Of a stretch of 7,088 nucleotides of DNA, positions 1 to 5,585 are shown one piece after another. The translations under genes and the position numbers were made by a program. Below the pieces are notes generated by a model that saw only the letters and a program-made list of their open reading frames with translations, had not been told where the DNA came from and did no database searches. Location of the stretch: positions 1-7,088 of the forward strand of contig DATKXG010000087.1 of assembly GCA_035529175.1 (NCBI GenBank), read 5' to 3'. Position 1 is the first letter of the stretch, and each line of letters starts with the position of its first letter. This stretch comes from Sva-07 sp035529175. GTDB taxonomy: Bacteria > Actinomycetota > Acidimicrobiia > Acidimicrobiales > Ilumatobacteraceae.

Positions 1-141
1 GAATATCGCGCCCCGGTCGATCCACCATCGGGAGCGCCACTCGATCTGGTCACCGACACTGCCCCGACCGGCGTCCGTTCGTCGTGGTTGGCCGCCGGCG
101 ACGTCGTGCTCACCGCCGCCCGATGGACCCCTGCACCGTGA
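1..141 (+). CDS. C-terminal end of an unrecognised protein (5' partial)
   Basis: Frame 1 is open from the first base of the window to a TGA at 139-141, giving 46 residues that end in LTAARWTPAP. I read it as coding for two reasons. Its stop overlaps the GTG start of the next gene in a GTGA arrangement, typical of translationally coupled actinobacterial genes. The third codon positions are also almost all G or C. The visible piece is rich in Ala, Pro and Thr, has no cysteine, no membrane segment and no motif I recognise, so I assign no function. It probably shares an operon with the S51-like gene that follows. The rest of the gene lies outside the window. Confidence 0.7.
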   Translation, partial: EYRAPVDPPSGAPLDLVTDTAPTGVRSSWLAAGDVVLTAARWTPAP

Positions 142-818
142 GGCGCAGCAACGGAGCGATCTGCCTGCAGGGCGGCCGTGAACTCACACCGCGATGTGAC
201 GAGATGGACCGGGCCGTGCTCGAGCGCTGCTCGGGAGCGGTCGTCGTGCTCGCCGGTGCGGCTCGTCCGGGCAGCGACTACGCCGGAGCGTCGGCGCGGA
301 CCGTCGCCCACTACCGCCGTCTGGGCGTCACCGTCGAGGTGGTTCCGGATCCTCGCGACGACCACGCCGCGGCACTCGCCGCGCTCGGCGACGGCACCGG
401 GCTCATCGTCCTCCCCGGCGGGTCGCCCGGTGGGCTTCTCGACGTCCTCACCACCCGCCCGGCCGGCTCGCCGACGATCGCCGAGCGGCTGGTCGCGCTC
501 TGGTCGGCGGGCACTGCGATCTCCGGCGCGTCGGCCGGCGCGATGGTGCTGTGCGCACACACGGCCACACCCGATCGCTCAGCCGGTCTTGCCGACGGGC
601 TCGACCTCGTTCCCGGCGTCGCGATCCCCCACTGGTCGCCCGGCGCCGAGCGTCGGTGGTCGCTGCCGGACACATTGCTGTGGGGACTGCCGGAGTGCGG
701 CGGTGTCCTGATCGACGGCGGCTCGATGATCGCAGTGGGCCAGGGCGTCGCGTCGGTCCGGGCAGGCGCAGCCTGGACAACGATCGACCGTCGCACGCCC
801 GAACCGCTCCCCCGCTGA
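138..818 (+). CDS. Peptidase S51 / cyanophycinase-like protein (class I glutamine amidotransferase-like fold)
   Basis: This 226-residue protein has the layout of family S51 (dipeptidase E, cyanophycinase): serine hydrolases with a flavodoxin-like fold that cleave Asp-containing dipeptides or cyanophycin. Seen: an opening beta strand ICLQGGRELTP (8-18), LIVLPGGSPGGLL (89-101), the nucleophile elbow SGASAGAM with Ser132, and VAIPHW with the likely catalytic His165. The usual third triad residue, Glu in an IDEGTAL-like motif, appears as IDGGSMI (192-198), so Gly194 sits where Glu is expected; Asp193 or Glu186 might substitute. I chose GTG 138 over upstream ATG codons because it overlaps the previous gene's stop (GTGA) and the protein then begins just before the first strand. 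No signal peptide is visible, so it is cytoplasmic. The substrate is unknown; nothing nearby makes cyanophycin. A non-peptidase role is possible. Confidence 0.85.
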   Translation: MRRSNGAICLQGGRELTPRCDEMDRAVLERCSGAVVVLAGAARPGSDYAGASARTVAHYRRLGVTVEVVPDPRDDHAAALAALGDGTGLIVLPGGSPGGLLDVLTTRPAGSPTIAERLVALWSAGTAISGASAGAMVLCAHTATPDRSAGLADGLDLVPGVAIPHWSPGAERRWSLPDTLLWGLPECGGVLIDGGSMIAVGQGVASVRAGAAWTTIDRRTPEPLPR

Positions 819-849
819 CAGCAGCGTCCCCGTCCGCGAGACTCGCGCC

Positions 850-1248
850 ATGTCTGCGACGAACATCACCGTGCACCCGATCCACCTCGGCGTCGGCGCC
901 ACCGCCGAGATCGAACCCGAGTTCACCGGTGGCATGGAGTGGTACGGCGCCTACTCCGCCCGCCACGCCGACGACGGCCCCCAAGGACGTCTGGTGACGA
1001 TGCACACGTTCACCGAGTCGTGGGACATGTGGGAGCGGCACCCGGTCGGCGCCGAGGTCGTGCTCTGCACCGACGGTGAGATCACGCTGCACCAGGAGCA
1101 CACCGACGGCTCGACCGACACGGTCACGCTCGCTGCCGGTGAGTATGCGATCAACCCACCCGGGACCTGGCACACCGCCGACGTGGCCGCCACCGCGACT
1201 GCTCTGTTCATCACCGCCGGCGAGGGCACCGACCACCGGTCCCGCTGA
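850..1248 (+). CDS. Small single-domain cupin protein
   Basis: A 132-residue protein consisting of one cupin beta-barrel. Cupin motif 1 is seen as ERHPVGAEVVLCTDG (62-76), with His64 and Glu69 in the expected spacing and a Gly six residues after the Glu. The first histidine of the usual HxH is replaced by Glu62. Motif 2 is GEYAINPPGTWHT (98-110), with the PxG-like turn and His108. Glu62, His64, Glu69 and His108 could together bind a metal ion. No signal peptide or membrane segment is present. The start lies 31 bp after the S51-like gene with no strong ribosome binding site, so co-transcription is likely. Such stand-alone cupins include dioxygenases, isomerases and small-molecule binders, and I cannot pick one. 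It precedes an ECF sigma gene, but it lacks the N-terminal zinc domain of ChrR-type cupin anti-sigma factors. Confidence 0.88.
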   Translation: MSATNITVHPIHLGVGATAEIEPEFTGGMEWYGAYSARHADDGPQGRLVTMHTFTESWDMWERHPVGAEVVLCTDGEITLHQEHTDGSTDTVTLAAGEYAINPPGTWHTADVAATATALFITAGEGTDHRSR

Positions 1249-1335
1249 TCCGCGCCCGTCAGCCTCCGGGACCGTGCGTGACCATCATGGGCAAACGGCC
1301 GCCGACCCGCCTCGCGCGCGCAGTCAGGGTGGTCG

Positions 1336-1359
1336 GGAACCGTCGTGACGAGAAAAGTT
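1336..1359 (+). promoter_or_regulatory. Candidate ECF-type promoter upstream of the sigma factor gene
   Basis: GGAAC at 1336-1340 is followed after 16 bases by GTT at 1357-1359. This matches the general ECF-sigma promoter form (GGAAC, 16-18 bases, GTT). It would put the transcript start near 1366, some 30-35 bases before the sigma gene. ECF operons are often autoregulated, so this is a reasonable self-promoter. GGAAC alone occurs several times in the window by chance, so this rests on the pair, the spacing and the intergenic position. Confidence 0.4.
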
Positions 1360-1399
1360 CGAGATCCTTGCAACACTCTGGTCGCCTCGTGCGCCGTAG

Positions 1400-1894
1400 A
1401 TGATGATGGAGGAAGTGGCGATCTCGAAGACCACCCACAAGGTGATCGGGCATGCCGAGGTTCTCGACCGGCTCTACCGGACCGAGTACACCGGCATGGT
1501 TCGCCTCGCGTACACCCTCGTGGGCAGCAACGCCGAAGCCGAGGATCTCGTCCAGGACAGTTTCGTCGAGGTCGCTCGACGGCTGGATGAGATCCGCAAG
1601 CCCGGCGCCTACCTGCGCAGCGCCGTCGTCAGCCGATGCAGATCGGTGCTCCGACGGCGCAGGGTGATCGCACTGCACCCACCGGAACCACCCGCCAGCC
1701 TGGCCAGCGACGCGGGGGAACTCTGGGACGTGCTCGGCAAGCTGCCGGAGGACCAGCGCATCGTGGTGGTCCTCAAGTACTACGGGGGATACCGGGCGTC
1801 GGAGATCGCATCGATCGTCGACATGCCCGGCGCGACCGTCCGGTCGCATCTTCGCCGGGGGCTGAAGGCACTGAGAGAGGAACTGGACTCATGA
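1400..1894 (+). CDS. ECF RNA polymerase sigma factor (SigE family, sigma-70 regions 2 and 4)
   Basis: A 164-residue group 4 (extracytoplasmic function) sigma factor that directs RNA polymerase to a dedicated promoter set. Region 2 spans about residues 24-88, with the core-binding and -10 recognition helices around AYTLVGSNAEAEDLVQDSF (37-55) and the basic stretch RCRSVLRRRR. A short linker leads to region 4 (108-160), seen as LGKLPEDQRIVVVLKYYGGY followed by the -35-binding helix-turn-helix ASEIASIVDMPGATVRSHL. Length and domain content are typical; there is no C-terminal extension like those of ECF41 or SigJ types. The start is uncertain: three tandem ATG codons (1400, 1403, 1406) lack a clear upstream ribosome binding site, and GTG 1415 directly abuts a GGAGGAA run. 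The stop overlaps the next start as ATGA, so the downstream membrane protein is translationally coupled and probably controls this factor. Confidence 0.93.
   Translation: MMMEEVAISKTTHKVIGHAEVLDRLYRTEYTGMVRLAYTLVGSNAEAEDLVQDSFVEVARRLDEIRKPGAYLRSAVVSRCRSVLRRRRVIALHPPEPPASLASDAGELWDVLGKLPEDQRIVVVLKYYGGYRASEIASIVDMPGATVRSHLRRGLKALREELDS
1876..1881 (+). promoter_or_regulatory. Ribosome binding site for the putative anti-sigma gene
   Basis: AGAGGA lies 9 bases before the ATG at 1891, inside the end of the sigma gene. Together with the ATGA overlap it fixes the downstream start at 1891; the reading frame itself stays open much further upstream. Confidence 0.65.
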
Positions 1895-3084
1895 CCCGCT
1901 TCACCGATCGCGTGACGCGAGACCTGCACCAGATCGCGGACCGCTCGACTCCATCATCGACGGCCTGGGACTCGATCCGAACACGGATCGACGAGCAGAC
2001 CGACCAACCGACCATGGAGGTCATCATGCTCAGTCCCGACCGCAACGATTCACCCAAGCGAGGATGGATGCTGGCCGCTGCTGCGGTCGCCGGACTCGCC
2101 CTCGTCGGGGGTCTCGTGTTCGCCACGACCCGCTCCGACGACGACACCGTCCCTGCCGACACGCCGACGGCAACGCTGCCTGCGGAACCCGCACCTGACG
2201 CTGAGGTCGATCCTGACGCAGAGGCCGTCGTGGTTCCCGCACCGGAGCCGACCACCGCCGCGGAGGTCGAAGCGCCCGTCGTGACCACCGAACCAGGGAC
2301 CGTGGCGGGCACGTTCTCCACCGAGGATGTTGTCAGCACGACCTCGCCCAGCAGTTCCGGTCTGATCGGCGACGAGGCGTGGCAGGCAACGACGGTGTTC
2401 GAGGGCTCGATGGCCGGTACCGCTCCGGGTACGTGGCAGACGTGGGACATGACCCTTGTCAATGGTCAAGAACTCCGCTTCGGTGAGTTCGTCTTCACCG
2501 GCACGATCGAAGGTCTCGGGTCGGGAACGCTGACCTACTCCGATGAGTGGGTCATCGTCGAATCGTCAGATTTCGTGAGTGCCACGGCCACGATCACCGG
2601 CGGGACCGGCGATTTCGAAGGGGCGTACGGAAGCGCAGTCTTCAAGCCTGAGCCAGTGGCTCCCGGAGACAGCACCACCGGCACCTACTCCTGGAACATC
2701 ACCGTGCCGCCCAAGGGATCACTGATGACCGTGACCGCGACGGGGACCGAGACGATTGTCGAGCAGAACATTCCACCCAATTCGAATGCCTTCAGCGAGA
2801 CCCAGAACTTCGAGGGCTCGCTCGTCGGCAGCGCCAGTGGTCGCGGCCTTGCGAGGGGGTACGGGGACTTCGCGAGCGCCAGCTGGGAGTTCAGCGGCAC
2901 GATCGACGGCCTCGGAAGCGGCACGATGACGTTCGAGAGGGTCTCAGACTGGGACGCAGAGAGCCTGAATTGGTTCGACGTCGTGACCGGCGGCACCGGG
3001 GACTTCGAAGGGATCACAGGAACGGGTCAGAACGGTCCGAACGGGTCGTACATCTACGTGCTCACCGCACCGGTGAATCAGTAA
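1891..3084 (+). CDS. Single-pass membrane protein with two beta-barrel-like repeats, putative anti-sigma factor
   Basis: This 397-residue protein is coupled to the sigma gene by an ATGA overlap, which by position makes it the probable regulator of that factor. Order of parts: a cytoplasmic N-terminus (1-57) with a short helix-prone segment AWDSIRTRIDEQ (25-36) followed by MEVIML; one membrane helix (about 58-79) preceded by KRG; a Pro/Ala/Thr/Glu-rich spacer (82-160); then two related extracytoplasmic domains (168-272 and 305-394). Both domains carry FEGS, GTI(E/D)GLGSGT and TGGTGDFEG. That glycine-rich pattern resembles the allene oxide cyclase/dirigent-type barrel, but the assignment is by eye. 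There is no HxxxCxxC zinc-anti-sigma motif and no cysteine anywhere, so a thiol-based switch is unlikely. The N-terminus inside, C-terminus outside orientation fits a receptor that senses an envelope signal. The anti-sigma role is inference; a sigma-controlled surface protein is the alternative. Confidence 0.85.
   Translation: MTRFTDRVTRDLHQIADRSTPSSTAWDSIRTRIDEQTDQPTMEVIMLSPDRNDSPKRGWMLAAAAVAGLALVGGLVFATTRSDDDTVPADTPTATLPAEPAPDAEVDPDAEAVVVPAPEPTTAAEVEAPVVTTEPGTVAGTFSTEDVVSTTSPSSSGLIGDEAWQATTVFEGSMAGTAPGTWQTWDMTLVNGQELRFGEFVFTGTIEGLGSGTLTYSDEWVIVESSDFVSATATITGGTGDFEGAYGSAVFKPEPVAPGDSTTGTYSWNITVPPKGSLMTVTATGTETIVEQNIPPNSNAFSETQNFEGSLVGSASGRGLARGYGDFASASWEFSGTIDGLGSGTMTFERVSDWDAESLNWFDVVTGGTGDFEGITGTGQNGPNGSYIYVLTAPVNQ
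2392..2706 (+). repeat. Extracytoplasmic domain repeat, copy 1
   Basis: Residues 168-272 of the membrane protein. Landmarks are FEGSMAGTA, GTIEGLGSGTLTY and ITGGTGDFEGAYG. The DNA under the second and third landmarks is still clearly similar to copy 2, which points to an internal duplication rather than convergence. The spacing between landmarks is slightly longer than in copy 2. Confidence 0.8.
2803..3072 (+). repeat. Extracytoplasmic domain repeat, copy 2
   Basis: Residues 305-394 of the membrane protein. Landmarks are FEGSLVGSA, GTIDGLGSGTMTF and VTGGTGDFEGITG, in the same order as copy 1. It runs to within three residues of the C-terminus, so the protein ends with this domain. Confidence 0.8.
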
Positions 3085-3099
3085 CGACGGCCCGACACC

Positions 3100-3133
3100 C
3101 GATGCGGTCCGAGCTCCGGCTCGGACCGCATCG
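3100..3133. terminator. Perfect 15-bp hairpin between convergent genes (bidirectional terminator)
   Basis: Arms at 3100-3114 and 3119-3133 are exact reverse complements (15 bp) around a 4-base TCCG loop. The hairpin starts 15 bases after the + strand stop (3084) and lies 30 bases beyond the - strand egtD stop (3164), so it can serve both genes. There is no T-run on either side, as is common for terminators in GC-rich actinobacteria. Confidence 0.75.
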
Positions 3134-3163
3134 TCGCGGGTCCGGACCGACGACCTGGTGCGC

Positions 3164-4165
3164 TCAGGTGCGCTCGCCTGCCAGGCAGGTGAGGGCGAGC
3201 GCGAAATCGCCGGCCGAGTCGGTGAAGAACTCGGTGTCCGTGAAGCCGGCGTCGGCCAGTTCGGCTGCGATCGCATCGGGATCGAACTTGGTCGAGATCT
3301 CGACGCGCAGTTCCTCTCCGGCCTCGAAGCGGACGTCGAGGTCGAGCGCCCCGATGTGTGCCACTTCGGGCTCGCACGCCCGCAGACGCATATCGACCCG
3401 GTGCTCGCGGTCGTCCCACAACGGCACGTACTCGAAGTTCCCGACGTCGAAGTCGGCGTGGAGGTCGCGGTTGATGACGTGCAACGCATTGCGGATGAAC
3501 GCATCGGTGACGCCCTGGTCGTCGTGATAGGCGGCCAGGATCCGGTCGATCGGCTTGATGAGGTCGAGACCGAGCAACAGCGAATCACCCGGCTCGAGCA
3601 CGTGGGCGAGTGCGCCGAGGAACGCACGACGCTCCTCGAAGTAGAAGTTCCCGATGGTGCCACCGAGGAACGCCACCAGTCGGGTACCGCCGCGAGGAAG
3701 GCGGGCGAGATGCCGGGTGAAGTCGCCGACCACCGGCTCGACGACGAGACCCGGATAGCGCTCCTCGAGCACGCCGGCGGCGTACAGCAAGGTCGCCTCG
3801 CTGACGTCGAGCGGCACGAACCGTTCGATCTCGCCGTGGGCGACGAAGGCATCGAGGAGACTGCGGGTCTTGTCGCTGGTGCCCGACCCGAGTTCGATCA
3901 CGGTGGTGGCCCCGGACGCCTCGGCGATCATGGCCGAGTGCGTCGCCAGAATCTCGCGTTCGGCCTCCGTCGGGTAGTACTCGACGAGCCGGGTGATCTC
4001 GTCGAACAGCTCGCTCCCGCGGTCGTCGTACAACCATCGCGGCGGGATCGTTCGGGGTCGCGACTGCAGCGCACGACGCAGCTCCGCCAGGTAGTCGGCC
4101 TCCTGGTGCTCGATGCGGTCGGTGGAAGTGCGGTCGGCGGAGGTGGAGATGCGCTCACTCATCAT
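3164..4165 (-). CDS. egtD: L-histidine N-alpha-methyltransferase (hercynine synthase)
   Basis: EgtD transfers three methyl groups from S-adenosylmethionine to the alpha-amino group of histidine, giving hercynine, the first committed step of ergothioneine synthesis in the cytoplasm. The 333-residue length is normal. Seen: WLYDDRGSELFDEIT (44-58), EYYPTEAER (62-70), the SAM-binding loop ELGSGTSDKTRSLL (91-104), FLGGTIGNF (166-174) and RVEISTKF (287-294). Compared with the studied Mycolicibacterium smegmatis enzyme, known pocket residues Tyr39, Tyr56, Asn166, Met252, Glu282 and Ser284 match Tyr46, Tyr63, Asn173, Met259, Glu289 and Ser291, all at a constant offset of 7, so histidine specificity should be intact. 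The gene starts 8 bases after the egtB stop and is surely co-transcribed with it. Two adjacent ATG codons (4165, 4162) are both possible starts. Confidence 0.96.
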   Translation of the reverse strand: MMSERISTSADRTSTDRIEHQEADYLAELRRALQSRPRTIPPRWLYDDRGSELFDEITRLVEYYPTEAEREILATHSAMIAEASGATTVIELGSGTSDKTRSLLDAFVAHGEIERFVPLDVSEATLLYAAGVLEERYPGLVVEPVVGDFTRHLARLPRGGTRLVAFLGGTIGNFYFEERRAFLGALAHVLEPGDSLLLGLDLIKPIDRILAAYHDDQGVTDAFIRNALHVINRDLHADFDVGNFEYVPLWDDREHRVDMRLRACEPEVAHIGALDLDVRFEAGEELRVEISTKFDPDAIAAELADAGFTDTEFFTDSAGDFALALTCLAGERT

Positions 4166-4173
4166 GGTCTCGG

Positions 4174-5484
4174 TCAGCTCGCACGGTCGTTGGCGAGACG
4201 GACGCCGGCGGAATGCCAGCGCGTGTGGGGATGGAAGAAGTTGCGGTACGTGGCTCGAACATGCCCAGGAGGGGTGTAGACGGAACCTCCCCGAAGCACC
4301 TGCTGGCCGGACATGAACTTGCCGTTGTACTCACCGATCGCCCCAGCCGCGGTTCGGAACCCCGGATAGGGCTGGTACGCCGATGATGTCCACTCCCAGC
4401 AGTCGCCGAACAGCTGTCGGAGATCACCGGTGACCGGCCCGGCCGACCGGGGGTGAAACGCGAACGCCGGATCCTGCTCATCGAGGAACACGCCGTCGAT
4501 CGGGCGTCGCGCTGCAGCGTGCTCCCACTCGAACTCGGTCGGCAGGCGGGCGCCGGACCACGTCGCGTACGCGTCGGCTTCGTAGTGCGAGACGTGGACG
4601 ACCGGCTCGTGAGGATCGAGCTCGCGCAGCCCACTGAGGGTGTGGATCCACCAGCGATCGGGGTCGTCGGGATGGCGTCGCCAGTACAACGGCGCATCCC
4701 AGCCCTCGGACTGCACCCGCGCCCAACCGTCCGACTTCCACAGCTCGGGACGTCGGTAGCCGCCGTCGTCGATGAACGCGAGCCACTCGCCGGCGGTGAC
4801 GAGCCGATCGGCGAGCGCGTAGTCGTACAGACGGATCTCGTGGCGTGGGCCCTCGTTGTCGAATGCGAACCGGGCGACCGCGCCGGCGTCGCTACAGCCG
4901 CGGCCGACCTCGACGACCCCACCGCCGAACTCGACCCATCCCATGGGTCCCGGATCGGCGGCACCGGCGACCACCACATCGGCGTAGGCAGGCCCGACGG
5001 CCGGGTTCATCGACAGCACGTGCTTGATGTCGAGCAGCAGCAGCTCCTGGTGCTGCTCCTCGTGATGCGTGCCGAGCACGAGGATGTCCTCGAGCTCGGG
5101 CCCGACACCCGCGGCAAGCAGCTGATCGACCGCCGCATCGACGTGGGCCCGGTAGTCGGCCACCTCGTCGATCGACGGGCGCGTCACGAGCCCTCGCTCG
5201 GGGCGGGGGTGCCTGGCGCCGACCGCCTCGTAGTAGCTGTTGTAGAGGAATCGATACTCCGGTCGGTCCCACACCCGGTCGCTGGTGCCATCGGCACCGA
5301 GCACGAACTCGGCGAAGAACCACGTGGTGTGCGCCCGATGCCATTTGGTCGGGCTGGTGTCGGGCATCGACTGGACCATCTGGTCCTCGGCACTCAGCGG
5401 TGCCGCCAGACGATCGGTGCGCGACCGGACCGACGTGAATCGGCGCTGCAGATCCTCAGCGGCGGCGGGCACATCGACGGACAT
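4174..5484 (-). CDS. egtB: Ergothioneine biosynthesis sulfoxide synthase (non-heme iron)
   Basis: EgtB is an iron-dependent oxygenase that couples hercynine with a thiol (cysteine or gamma-glutamylcysteine) to form the sulfoxide precursor of ergothioneine. The 436-residue protein has an N-terminal DinB-like helical domain (about 10-160) with likely iron ligands His52 (WHRAH), His141 and His145 (HHEEQH), then a formylglycine-generating-enzyme-like domain (about 178-432) with RLPTEFEWEHAA, GDCWEWTSS, VLRGGS and a C-terminal RNFFHPHTRWHSAGVRLA. NSYYEAVG (82-89) and EYNGKFM are hallmarks of the common non-mycobacterial EgtB type, some of which use free cysteine. I chose ATG 5484: the longer frame to GTG 5544 would run through a promoter-like element and a hairpin, and homology starts after 5484. 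egtD follows 8 bases downstream. The last steps (EgtA, EgtC, EgtE) are not encoded here. Confidence 0.95.
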   Translation of the reverse strand: MSVDVPAAAEDLQRRFTSVRSRTDRLAAPLSAEDQMVQSMPDTSPTKWHRAHTTWFFAEFVLGADGTSDRVWDRPEYRFLYNSYYEAVGARHPRPERGLVTRPSIDEVADYRAHVDAAVDQLLAAGVGPELEDILVLGTHHEEQHQELLLLDIKHVLSMNPAVGPAYADVVVAGAADPGPMGWVEFGGGVVEVGRGCSDAGAVARFAFDNEGPRHEIRLYDYALADRLVTAGEWLAFIDDGGYRRPELWKSDGWARVQSEGWDAPLYWRRHPDDPDRWWIHTLSGLRELDPHEPVVHVSHYEADAYATWSGARLPTEFEWEHAAARRPIDGVFLDEQDPAFAFHPRSAGPVTGDLRQLFGDCWEWTSSAYQPYPGFRTAAGAIGEYNGKFMSGQQVLRGGSVYTPPGHVRATYRNFFHPHTRWHSAGVRLANDRAS

Positions 5485-5494
5485 GCCGGAGTGC

Positions 5495-5521
5495 AACGCT
5501 CGATCGCTCGCATGTGTTCCC
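5495..5521 (-). promoter_or_regulatory. Candidate SigH/SigR-type promoter of egtB-egtD
   Basis: On the - strand, GGGAACA (5521-5515) is followed after exactly 16 bases by CGTT (5498-5495). This is the form reported for mycobacterial SigH and Streptomyces SigR promoters, which respond to thiol oxidation. A start point about 6-8 bases downstream would fall near 5488, so the egtB mRNA would have almost no leader before ATG 5484. Leaderless transcripts are common in actinobacteria. The element is intergenic, correctly oriented and suits the redox role of ergothioneine. Confidence 0.5.
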
Positions 5522-5529
5522 GAACGCGA

Positions 5530-5572
5530 CGAAGCCGCCACCACAGCACACTCGCTGGAGGTGACGGCTTCG
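5530..5572 (-). terminator. Hairpin after the multicopper oxidase gene
   Basis: Arms at 5572-5560 and 5542-5530 form a 13-bp stem in the - strand transcript, with one U-G wobble. Inside the 17-base loop, CAGC and GCUG can pair as a further short stem. It begins 13 bases after the oxidase stop codon and ends before the egtB promoter candidate, which is where a terminator is expected. There is no U-run, so termination would be of the GC-rich type, or partial. Confidence 0.55.
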
Positions 5573-5585
5573 GTCGGGGGTGAAC

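Noticed and set aside
448..1236. - strand open frame (262 codons) across the S51-like and cupin genes
   Set aside because: It spans two recognisable + strand genes and their gap, with no motif of its own.
850..1248. Cupin gene as a ChrR-type anti-sigma factor for the neighbouring ECF gene
   Set aside because: It lacks the N-terminal zinc-binding anti-sigma domain, lies upstream across a 151-bp gap with its own promoter candidate, and groups by spacing with the S51-like gene.
1302..1336. Weak inverted repeat CCGACC / GGTCGG after the cupin gene
   Set aside because: Only 6 bp with a 23-base loop; too weak to call a terminator.
1368..1402. Sigma-70-like TTGCAA / TAGATG pair before the sigma gene
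   Set aside because: The spacer is 23 bases and the -10 would overlap the start codon.
1636..1890. Upstream extension of the membrane protein frame into the sigma gene
   Set aside because: The frame is open by chance in GC-rich DNA; the RBS at 1876-1881, the ATGA overlap and a sensible N-terminus place the start at 1891.
3158..4279. Long + strand open frame (373 codons) opposite egtD
   Set aside because: Antisense to a confidently identified egtD; its product is Arg/Val/Glu-rich with no recognisable domain. Long antisense frames are normal in GC-rich DNA.
5485..5544. GTG 5544 as the egtB start
   Set aside because: It would add 20 low-homology residues, overlap the 3' arm of the hairpin and cover the promoter candidate; ATG 5484 fits better.
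4453..5583. Long + strand open frame (376 codons) opposite egtB
   Set aside because: Antisense shadow of egtB; no family motifs and composition driven by GC bias.
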